In this document: piece after piece, positions 25,800-34,919 of the stretch | How positions within the stretch are numbered: the stretch's first letter is position 1 | Layout: each line of letters opens with the position of its first letter | Origin: Lindgomyces ingoldianus | Taxonomy: Eukaryota > Ascomycota > Dothideomycetes > Pleosporales > Lindgomycetaceae | Direction: 5' to 3' | NCBI RefSeq assembly: GCF_010093535.1 | Contig: NW_022985171.1 | Coordinates: forward strand, 1,191,766 to 1,255,765 | DNA: 64,000 bases | Translations under genes and position numbers: made by a program | Notes under the pieces: generated by a model | What the model was told of the DNA's origin: nothing | What the model saw: only the letters and a program-made list of their open reading frames with translations | Databases searched by the model: none

Positions 25800-27263
25800 T
25801 GTCATAATGTCGATAATACAGGGCATATTAGATTCATTACATGGAGTTTTTGGTATGGGCTGGATTTCCTTTTTATCTTTCGGTCTTTTGGGACCGCAGG
25901 CACTTGTACAAAAGGGAATTGTCCCCGGGGCTTGGGATATCGGATTTCTTAATTGGGGCATCAAACGGCGCTTTCTGGGTATAACATGTCTCTCTCCGGG
26001 GTTTTATCCTATTGAGTTGTCCGTTTCTTGTACGTGCACTGTATTTCTTTAATATTATTTTTATCTTGTTCTCTCACGACACGGCAATGTGGTGGAACCG
26101 CTTATTCGCTGCAGGGGTGGTGCCAACATTTACCTGCAGATTAGGATTCAACTCCAGAACGAAGGACACTGCATACTTTTTCATATGCGACACCTTTCAG
26201 CCTTATACTGATCGCTTGCAACTCTGGGCGGGAATCTCAGAGAGCCAGCAGCATATGCTGCAACGCAAAAGATTTTAAGATGTAGCTTGCCGGGCTCAGC
26301 TGGCGTCTGTAGGCGCTCACTTTTTGCTGACAAAGATTGGGTGCAGTGAACAGGGTCAGGGTGTTTGCTCGGCTGATTTCTGGATTGGGAATATTCTTGT
26401 ATCAATGTGAATGTAAATACGGAGGGATGGAATTACCGACAAATGCCACAATGTGATGTCATGCTACATTGCAGATATACGTCGGGAAGCTGAAGGGATG
26501 TTTCATTACTGGGTTAGAGGATTGGGATGAGGTCGGGTATTGAGTTGATAGGGATGGGATGGGATGGGATGGGAATTGTTTTGGTGATTCAATAAATATA
26601 CTCTAGACGTGCTACTCTAGAGGAAAATATTGCGTCTTGAGTTCTAAGAGCCTTACGTAGCCCCTCTGTTATGCTAGGAGTCGCGGGCAAATTACTGAGA
26701 GCGAATTGGGAGAGCGGCATAACATGTTTGCGTGGAGCTGGATTGGGCTGGACTGCGGTTTGAAGAAGTCTAATGGGGGAGATTATGGTGCCATATTCAC
26801 TTTAATTACCGGCCTGGTATCGTGTGCGAGTGGGACAAGGCCTTGAAAAATAACTGTTGTTGGGGTTCTTATGATATTTGATATTTGATGTCTGTGGAGC
26901 ACAACATTTGACTGTGACTTAGCAGAAACTAGAAGAGGGTGGTGGGAAATAAACGTAATGGGTTTTGTGCTCTGAGATGGGAGAATGGATCTACTGCATC
27001 TTAGCAAGCACAAAGATAGATCTAGGGCGCGATATCCAACAGCATAGTTTCCCCTGCCAGGCTTCGGTATTAGAATCTGTCAAAATCACCCTCGGAGATC
27101 TAAAGTCTAGTACGGCGTGCATTTGAAATGAGTATTTCCTAGATCGCTCTCCAAATATGTCGAATATTTCTCTACAGGTAGCCATTGGATCCAGGGGAGA
27201 AGTGGCATTGTTGAGATAGAAGGGGATGTTGAGGTTGATGAAGAGGAAGAGAGTCAAGGGAGT
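25800..27263. other. Convergent intergenic region with GGGAT microsatellite
   Basis: No gene seen between the Myb gene and the BSP-family gene. A run of about four and a half GGGAT units lies at 26551-26573. The rest is unremarkable sequence carrying two 3' ends. Confidence 0.55.
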
Positions 27264-28223
27264 CTAGACTGGCTTCGACCGTACAGGGATGTACATATTT
27301 CCGCCTCTTCGTGCTTTAGTGTGGAGATCTTCATGGCTTTGGTCGCTGTCATGTAGATCCTGGGGGTCAGAGGGAGACGCGTCCTGTGCTTTGGAACTCT
27401 CCGCTCCGCTTTCGCTTTCAACCTTCTCCACTCCATCTGCTGTCTCTTCTTTCTCTATTTCTTGCCCCTTCAAACTCTTCTGATACTCTTCCCACAGCTC
27501 CTCAACGCCCTTCCCACAACACTTCCCCCAGAACTCCCCTTCCTCATACCTACACTCTCTCAACCCCTCATTAATCCTCCTCACAATATCCACCCCATGT
27601 CCACTCTCCAGCCACTCCAAAAAGTACCCCGTCTTCTCATACCCCGCATCCCACTCCCCACTAGTCATCCTCTTCCAATGCGGCGGCGCAAACCCAGCCT
27701 TTAACCGCACCCAATCTGCAATCCCTTCAATTAAGCCTCCCGGTGCGCTACCTAGCGCATTATGCTGCCAGCAATGCACCATTTCATGCACAATAACGCC
27801 TTGCATTTCCTCTTTTTGGCGGTGTTCGGGTACCCCATTTATGTAGTCCGTGCTGAAGTGGATTTCTTTGTGGTCGTCATCAATGTCTAGGCCCGTTGTG
27901 TATGCAACACCACCCATGGAACGTAGGACAAGTGTGATGGAGCGGGTGGGTGGGATGCAGTGCACTGGGAGACCAGTGTAGAGGTGCGAGAGGACGCTAG
28001 CTACAGCGTCTTCTAGGGTTGTTGAAGCGTGGAGCAGGCGGAGGAAGGCGCGGGAACCGGAGGAAGAAAGATCGCGGAGCTCAAGGCGGAGTAAGGGCTT
28101 GCGGTGGGGTTTGGGGGTTTCATGGCTGCTGGACGTAGGGGTTGTGTTGGAGGGTGGGAGGGCGGAGGGTTGAGGGGCGGCGGGCATTGTTTGGAAGTAG
28201 ACTGGGGTTGAGGATGAGGACAT
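27264..28223 (-). CDS. BSP-family (plant basic secretory protein-like) putative metalloprotease
   Basis: Single exon, 319 aa from ATG 28223. The core is the BSP domain: ELRDLSSSGSRAFLRLLHAS, TRSITLVLRSMGGVAYTTG, KEIHFSTDYINGV, then VIVHEMVHCWQHNALGSAPG near residue 145 and LIEGIADWVRLKAGFAPPHW. HEMVH fits the HExxH zinc-binding pattern, and the following GxIEGIADWVR helix is typical; the downstream Glu/Asp could complete a metal site. Unlike plant members there is no signal peptide: the N-terminus is Ser/Pro/Thr-rich. The C-terminus adds an acidic, low-complexity tail (EKEETADGVEKVESES...). Enzymatic activity is inferred from the motif only; the substrate is unknown. Confidence 0.85.
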   Translation of the reverse strand: MSSSSTPVYFQTMPAAPQPSALPPSNTTPTSSSHETPKPHRKPLLRLELRDLSSSGSRAFLRLLHASTTLEDAVASVLSHLYTGLPVHCIPPTRSITLVLRSMGGVAYTTGLDIDDDHKEIHFSTDYINGVPEHRQKEEMQGVIVHEMVHCWQHNALGSAPGGLIEGIADWVRLKAGFAPPHWKRMTSGEWDAGYEKTGYFLEWLESGHGVDIVRRINEGLRECRYEEGEFWGKCCGKGVEELWEEYQKSLKGQEIEKEETADGVEKVESESGAESSKAQDASPSDPQDLHDSDQSHEDLHTKARRGGNMYIPVRSKPV

Positions 28224-28598
28224 AGAGGTCAATTGTTAATAGTATTTGGTCAGGGGATTGAAGGGGGGAAGTTGGCCACGTGCTAGGGTAGAAAAGGAGC
28301 TCCAAGCTTGGTTCACAATCTCAGCATATTTGTCGATGCTGTGCCAAGAAATATAGGGCTGGGGTAGATGTCCCCGCCACCAGCGAGGCCATTCTAAGGC
28401 AAAACGTATTCATGTCTATCCTCTTTCCGCTAGGCTGCGTTTAGTATGTTCTATACATAGTGTTTATAAAATTTCCCAGAAATAATAAAAAATCTCCACA
28501 GCTCTTGAAGGTCAACCCGTTGCTCTAGCTGGTATGAGGTACTGGATAATTTTAAAGGCCGTGTGAAGCAGGAGTGCTGTAGAGAAATAAAGGCACCC

Positions 28599-29584
28599 CT
28601 ACTGCTTCTCTGTGGCTGTGCTCTTGAAGAATTGGGGGAAGATAGCTCGCAGCTCTTGGAGACTTTTGATTTGATACTTGCCGGCTTGGTGAGCCGGATC
28701 CGGGTCAGATTCGTCAAGAAGATGAGCAGCTGTCCAACCTCGTGCATGCGCGGCTTTGACATTGATGTAGGAGTCGTCTAGAGAGGGGATTACTACTGAA
28801 GATTTCTGATGAAGGTGTGTTTAAATTGGAATGATAAGGAGCGTCATGATCCTGAGGCTAATCACTTACCAACAAAGTAGCAATTCTTATTCAGCATTAC
28901 TCCAGCTTCCTGCATAGCCTTATCGAACATTTCTACATGTGGCTTACAGTAGAACTTCTCTGACCCATAATCACAGTAGGTGATACCCTCAAACAGATCG
29001 TCGAGTTCGAGCAGCTTCACCACTCGCTTCCCATGCGTGATATAGGCGTTTGTGAAAAGCCAAAGGCGCACTTTACTGGTATCGATATCCTCGATCAGTT
29101 GTCGCAGGGCGGGATTCGGCTTGATGATATCCTCTAAGGGGAGTGCGTCGTCCACTTTCCGGTTGTAGTCGAGTGCGTCAACTTTATGATGGCGGACAAG
29201 ACCTTCAATGGCTAGACCATATTCACGGTAGTACCTGAAGTGCAGCGCGTTTGCGTCCTTCTGCGATAGGGATAGATGGGTTTCGAAGTATTGGTCTGCG
29301 ATTATGAGCCATTCCAAAGGAAAATAGTAAGAGACAAAGGAGCAGGAGAACAAGTGCAAGGAGATACCATAGGCCTACCAATTAGGTCAGACATCATATG
29401 GGCTACCTTTGTGCCTATCCATATATGAGTCAGTGACGTACATTTGCTCTGTACCGGAGCATTACATACTCTTGGGATAAAGCTAGGAATATAATGAGCA
29501 CATTTAAAATAGAATTAGCAGGTTAATGCTTACGCAGTTGTCAATATCGAAGAAAAGAATGGGTTTCTCGTCTTGTCCCGCCAT
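28599..29584 (-). CDS. HAD-superfamily pyrimidine 5'-nucleotidase (Sdt1/Phm8 type)
   Basis: Predicted soluble phosphatase that removes phosphate from pyrimidine (or lyso) monophosphates, as yeast Sdt1 and Phm8 do. Five exons by phase: 29584-29534, 29482-29470, 29414-29379, 29295-28870, 28777-28599, giving 234 aa. HAD motif I is ILFFDIDNCLYPK; it is split by the first intron and completed by a 13-nt exon coding LYPK. Motif II is WLFTNAYITHGKRV, the lysine region is YCKPHVEMFDKAM, and motif IV is YFVDDSYINV, restored across the last intron. The cap includes YGLAIEGLVRHHKVDALDYN and DALPLEDIIKPNPALRQLI, strongly conserved in this subfamily. No lesions. It lies head to head with the next gene over 446 bp. 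Confidence 0.92.
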
Positions 29585-30030
29585 GTTGCCTTCCTGCTTG
29601 CCTTGGTTTGAGAAGTTGCTGGTCCAAAGAGTAAGTGCCACTATATAATGAAAGTCTGAAAGATGAGCTGGTTATGAAGTCCGTGGTAGTGTCCCCGTCT
29701 TCACACCCAAGGAGGTTGCAGAGACCGGGCCATGGGGGAATCGCTAGGCGTGGGTTGGCCTGGAGGTAGTGAATGACTCGATGCCCTTTTCGGGCTAGGG
29801 TCTTGGCGCCTGCGGGACGAATTTGAGGAGGGCGCTCAACTTCGTGGTCATCACGCTGCTCTCTTGATCTCTTCCCAGCCCCTTCTTTTCATCAACCCAA
29901 CCATCACCCGCAGCATGCTCTGCGCCTGTATTTGTATTTGTTCTGTTTTCTGATCGGCAAGGTCTCCTTGTCTGCTTTAACATTGAGCACAGCGTCGTAG
30001 GACATCGCCCGGTCAAACTTATTGACCACC
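29585..30030. other. Short divergent promoter region
   Basis: 446 bp between the nucleotidase gene and the rightward Arg/Pro-rich gene. It probably serves both promoters; no specific site was recognised. Confidence 0.5.
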
Positions 30031-32586
30031 ATGTCCTCGGCACTTGCAGCATCGCCGCATCTGCACGGCAACGGTGTCGTGCTTCCTGACACGCCTCGCG
30101 AAGTCGAATTTCTCGACAAGCTTCTGCAGATTCGCGATGAAGTGCTTGGTAGCAAACACGCCCGTATCCATCTCCCCCCAAAAGTGCTAGAACAGGTCGC
30201 ACCACGTCCCGCCCAGCAAACTCCTCCCTTCCCCAGCAGGCCCACGACCAATGGTACTCCAAACGGGAGCCATTCCTCACACCCTTTCCCGCCGCGACCA
30301 GAGAGCTCCCTCCAGCACTATCTCCCTGTCAGTGGCTATAGTTCCCCAGCTCAACCTGCGCAGCGGCCCTACACCTCCAAATCCGCATCCTCTGGCATCG
30401 ATCCAGTCTTACTTACCAAATCTGATCATCTCATCAGGGCTGAGCTACAGCTTAAGCGACAGCAAATAGAAAGGGGGCTGAAAGATCAATTCGACAAAAA
30501 GGGCCGCGAAAAGGATAACGCGATAGAGGAGGCCCAGCTTGACGTCGAGGGTGTTCTAGCTAAGGCAACCGAGCTGGTGAAGCCGTTATCTGGGTTGCAG
30601 ATTGCTGCTAATCACAGCGAGTCGAGTGAATCGTTCGATGAAAACTCATACTACTCTAGCCAGGCCTACAGTTGGTCGTCAGAGGAGGTAGATCCCAATC
30701 GGCACGGCATTGGTGCTGATACAACTGTACCGCTTACTCAACAGGCGAAACACTCTGCTACTGAAGCGCAACTGACAACAGCCAAAGCTGCCTCTCGTGT
30801 TGAACCGAAGCCGCGACAGGCTGATACTGCGCTGATCGATCTTGATGAAGAGCCATACGAGCCTGCGGATGATATAGAGATCTATGAACCCGAGCTTGCC
30901 CAGGCCCGCGATGAGCGTGAGGAGTCAGAGTATTCACCACCTCCAGCAGATGTCACCACGTTGGGACCTAACAGGGGACGTGGACAAGACCGAGGACAGA
31001 ACAACCATGGCGGTATCAACGGGTATGGCATTACTTCTTTTCATTCATCTCCTTATCTCCTCGATACTTCTAAGTCTCTCGTCATATCTTCTCCGTTACC
31101 CATTCATACGCCTTCGTTTTCTTTCTTCAAGGTCTCTCACTCGAACGCAATCTCTCAGAATCTGGATCGAAGCACTTCCACATCAACATCAACATCATCA
31201 CCGAATGAAGTCTCAAGCATAATCTTTCACACTGATTCTCGAAAAAGGTCATCGAGGCGGCACAGCCCCGCGGGACATCCAGCCCCCATTCACAACACAC
31301 GAAAGCGGAGGAGGGAGGAGAGGCATCAGGAGAAGCAGAAGGAGAGGCAGCAAGAGAAGCGAGAGGAAAAGCGCCGTCAGCAAGCCAACAATCGTGTTGT
31401 ACGGTCCCCTGAACCTATCATTAAAGAAGAGCCTCAATCACCTCCCCCTTTTGCGACCTATCCTGATTCACAGCCCAATAAGCGAAGAGCACTGCAACCA
31501 CTTGAGGGCGAGGCTGAGGTAGTATCTCCTCGGGACAGTAGGCAGCAGCCAGTTTACTACAGAGAACAGGAGCCCTCTTCCCGACTATCTCGCCAGTACG
31601 AAGAGCCCTTATCGCCAACTGTAATTCGGGTCCCTCAACGACGGCTCGAGCGGGATGAACAAGACTTACGACGAGTTGCGAGCCTCCAGTATGCACGACG
31701 GCCGATCTCCCCTGTTGGGGCCGAACCACTCGCATACGCACCCGCTGAAACCCGCCAGGTGCGTGCAGCATCCCATGCCTTTGTGGATCGCCCACTGGAG
31801 CCCGTCTATCGCGAAGTTCCAGCTCGCGCTTCAGTAGCACCTAGATACATCCGCGATCGTTCGCGATCCCCAGCCCACGAGTATGTTTCTCGAAACCAGT
31901 CACCTGTAATGATGGCTCCTCCTCCACGTCGCATTGTTGTGGACCAATATGGTAACAAGTACTATGCATCTCCTGCTGATGTGAGAGAATCCGTCGCGCC
32001 GCCCAGCAGACGGATGGAGGCCGAACCATACTATGAGCGCGCTGTCACCCGGGAACCAACTATTCGTGCCCCAGCTCGCCCCGACTTGTACGAAGAAGGA
32101 GATGCTCAGAGAATGCCACCGCCCCCCCGACGCTATATCGATCCTTCGGATGCCGAAGTTGTAGAAGCCCGACCCTACCGACAGAGGGAACTATCCCATC
32201 GCCCAGTTGATCTCGAATATGCTCCACGCGAGGTAGTCGAACGGAGGCCTGTAATCCAGTATGAAGAGATGGGTCCGCCACGCGAGTATGTCCCATCGCG
32301 AGCATACAGCGTCCGCCCAGAGGTTGTCCGACGTGAAGTACCAGCAGAGTATGCTCCAGTTCGCCATGAGAGTATTGCGCCTGGAGGTTATGTAAGGGTT
32401 GCTGCACCGCGTTACCGCGAGCTCAGCGTCATCCAAGATGCTGCATACGACGATCGTCGGTATACGTTTGCGAGTCAGCCACAACCTAGGCGATACATGG
32501 AGGAGGGATCAGGGGCAGAGAGGCCAGTTGAAGTACCACAGGAGCCGTTCGTCGGAGAACCGCGTAGAGTGAGTTATCGCTATTGA
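30031..32586 (+). CDS. Arg/Pro-rich disordered protein, function unknown
   Basis: One open frame of 851 aa from ATG 30031. The N-terminal 50 aa (PDTPREVEFLDKLLQIRDEV and following) look folded and helical. A second helical piece is HLIRAELQLKRQQIERGLKD. An acidic patch (LIDLDEEPYEPADDIEIYEP) and an extremely charged stretch (RKRRREERHQEKQKERQQEK) follow. The last 300 aa are rich in RSRSP-like, PPPRR and YxRE motifs, resembling disordered RNA-processing or scaffold proteins. I do not recognise the family. The segment from GYGITSFHSSPYLL to SSPNEVSSII (about 31022-31240) differs in composition and starts GG|GTATGG, so it may be an intron that happens to be open. A nuclear role is a guess from composition. 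Confidence 0.72.
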   Translation: MSSALAASPHLHGNGVVLPDTPREVEFLDKLLQIRDEVLGSKHARIHLPPKVLEQVAPRPAQQTPPFPSRPTTNGTPNGSHSSHPFPPRPESSLQHYLPVSGYSSPAQPAQRPYTSKSASSGIDPVLLTKSDHLIRAELQLKRQQIERGLKDQFDKKGREKDNAIEEAQLDVEGVLAKATELVKPLSGLQIAANHSESSESFDENSYYSSQAYSWSSEEVDPNRHGIGADTTVPLTQQAKHSATEAQLTTAKAASRVEPKPRQADTALIDLDEEPYEPADDIEIYEPELAQARDEREESEYSPPPADVTTLGPNRGRGQDRGQNNHGGINGYGITSFHSSPYLLDTSKSLVISSPLPIHTPSFSFFKVSHSNAISQNLDRSTSTSTSTSSPNEVSSIIFHTDSRKRSSRRHSPAGHPAPIHNTRKRRREERHQEKQKERQQEKREEKRRQQANNRVVRSPEPIIKEEPQSPPPFATYPDSQPNKRRALQPLEGEAEVVSPRDSRQQPVYYREQEPSSRLSRQYEEPLSPTVIRVPQRRLERDEQDLRRVASLQYARRPISPVGAEPLAYAPAETRQVRAASHAFVDRPLEPVYREVPARASVAPRYIRDRSRSPAHEYVSRNQSPVMMAPPPRRIVVDQYGNKYYASPADVRESVAPPSRRMEAEPYYERAVTREPTIRAPARPDLYEEGDAQRMPPPPRRYIDPSDAEVVEARPYRQRELSHRPVDLEYAPREVVERRPVIQYEEMGPPREYVPSRAYSVRPEVVRREVPAEYAPVRHESIAPGGYVRVAAPRYRELSVIQDAAYDDRRYTFASQPQPRRYMEEGSGAERPVEVPQEPFVGEPRRVSYRY

Positions 32587-34919
32587 ACCAAGTATAGTGT
32601 TTTGTGAAAGAGTTGGATAGTTCTATTGCTGCTGCATAGGCGTCCGGTAGGGCGACAAATACTGTCCTGGATACATGTTAGGATGAGTTCACATTAGCAT
32701 GAGCAGGAGTAATTGGTAAAGTAGTTGTCTGGATGGGTTGTGTTTCATGGACTAGCTTTGTGGACGATTGGTTAGCACTGTGCAAGTAGTGGCCATTCAC
32801 TACCACTTCAAGTTAATACCTTGGAATAGCCAGGCAATAGCAGAGAATTATCTGAACAGTTGTAAGCGATGCATGCATTTCTGTAGTCTACTCGGCAATC
32901 CCTTCATTTTCTTTTCCACAAATCACACGCTGTGTTGTCTGGCCGGGGGGTGTTTTTTTTTTTTTTTGGCTTTGTGGTGTGTGTTTAGCTTGTGTTCATC
33001 GATCCGCTGGACCAACGGATCGGACTTAGGCAAGATTGTTGAGTGCCCAATTGCTCAGGTGCTGGGAGTGTGTGGTTGGTTGGTGACACCGTTGATGACG
33101 AATGTGGGCATGCAAGCGATTTTCATGGATGCGTGCGGCTGCGGAAATGGGGTTGTCAACTTCAACGCTTTCAATGCTTCGGGTTGTTATGAGAGTTGGA
33201 TTGGAGGGTTTTACGGGTGAGTTTTAGAGTGAGTGTGCGGAGGTATTGGGGGCATGATGGGTAGATTGTTTGAGGGATTTGGATTTAGATTTAGCGGGGA
33301 TGGTTTGAGAGGGTTTGAGAGGGTTTGGGTGGCAGGTGATTGTGCAGAGGGAACTGGCGTTGGCGGCTCTGGTGATTGAACAGTTCACGGACTGGTGATA
33401 TGGATGGTAGTTTAGGGGGGGGGGGGGGGGTTTGGATTCACGGAGATTTGGATTCGGTGGGAGTTTGAAGGGTTTTGGGTGGCAAGTGATAGGGAAATTG
33501 GTGCCGGTGGGGGGCGGCTCTGCTGGTTTGAGAGATCGATTCACGCAGAGAATCGTGTTTCATCCATGCTTGCCAGCCATGCAGTGCGGAGTAAACGAAG
33601 AGGAGAGATTAGTTAGTCCAGTCTATTGTTTAGAGTCTACAGAATGCAGGGCTGCCATAAAGAGGAATGGATGGAGAGGGTGCGGAGTCCCTTCTTTTTC
33701 TTGCACAGCCCACTTTGGTCATCCCTCCCCTTGATGAACTCGTCAACCGTGGGGCTTTGGCTTCGGACTTTGCGAAAAAGTGAAATGCAGACGTCAGCAT
33801 CTAATAACCTTAATTAGCGCCGCTGCCGGATGCTCACTGCTCACAGGGCTTTAGGTTCAGCACAGGACGTGATAGGAGAAAGAAGAGAAAAGGATAGGGG
33901 GAGCAGGCAGAGGGAGGCAGTGAATCGAATGCAGGGCCTGCGGAAGTGACACTTGTGATGTTGTGGCCAGGGACGGAAATATTGGAGGTGAGACTTATTG
34001 GCACGCGCTGTGGGTTTGTGGTTTGTTTACAGTGGGCTTGGCTTTCTTTCTTTGGAAGTTGATGGGTCAAACAGGTACAGTTGCAGGCAGACGGCGCTCG
34101 AAACTTTTCGCGGATGATGGCCGGTTTGCGTGCGCAAGGTGAAACTGCGCTGCGGATTGGGTCGAGATTGGAATGAGATGGACATGCACTTCTGAATCAT
34201 CACCTGGATCTGGGAGTGGTTGCGGATGCGGATGCGGATGCGGCGGGGCACGAGGGATGGTTTGCCTGGATGGCAATATCGATGCCTTCACTGCTGAGCG
34301 ACCATCGCCGGGCAGTCTGGCACAAGCAACCTGGAAGCGCACCATGGGCTGCGCTTTGGAAGCAGCGAGCTGGGCCATTCAGAGCGCAGCGATCGGGCAA
34401 CTCGCCTCTGCAGACACCCCAACAAGCGCACCGAGCCCGACCTGGCGGCTGCAGCTGGCGATACACCCCGCGGGGGCAGGCACAGCGGCCACCATCTGCT
34501 ACGAAAGCCGCTCAGAGTCCTTGAGCCTCGCACGCGCCCGTGAGTAAGACCCGAGACACAAAGTCAGTGAACGGCTGTTGGCGGCGGGCTCGAGGTGGTA
34601 GTGGTCGTGGTCGTGGTCGTAGTGGTGGTGAGGACCAGGCCACCAGACCAGGCCAAGTCTGTGCTCCCTCTCGCGCAGCCGCTGAATGGCCGGAAAGAGC
34701 CACTGGGCTCGCTCTCACTAAGCCCTGCACCTCGCAACCTTGAACACGGGCACGGCTTGGCCAGTCCTGTCCAGTCCTGCGTCGTGCGTCGGTGTCGTCC
34801 TTCGCCTACCTCAACCTCCGACCTGCTCTCACCTTTCTCTTCTTCTCTTCTTTCCCACCCTCTTCGCCCTCATCAGCCCGCCGCCCGCCACTTCCCCCGG
34901 GCGCTCCTTCCCTTCCATC
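32587..34919. other. 2.3 kb gene-free region with homopolymers and repeats
   Basis: Upstream region of the KH-protein gene. It contains a T15 run (32953-32967), a G16 run (33415-33430), two related ~117-bp copies (33275-33391 and 33430-33546), GCGGAT repeats (34221-34243) and a GTGGTC-like repeat (34593-34630). Sequence becomes CT-rich just before the start codon (34800-34919), as expected for a promoter/leader. No supported gene. Confidence 0.55.
33275..33546. repeat. Diverged 155-bp-period tandem duplication
   Basis: Copy 1 (33275-33391) and copy 2 (33430-33546) share the order GGATTTGGATT..., GGGTTTGGGTGGCAGGTGAT / GGGTTTTGGGTGGCAAGTGA, GGCGGCTCTG and GATT...TTCACG. Offset is 155 bp, with the G16 run between them. 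Read on the minus strand, both give related Pro-rich words (TCHPNPLKPS and TCHPKPFKLP), but no gene is supported. Confidence 0.6.
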
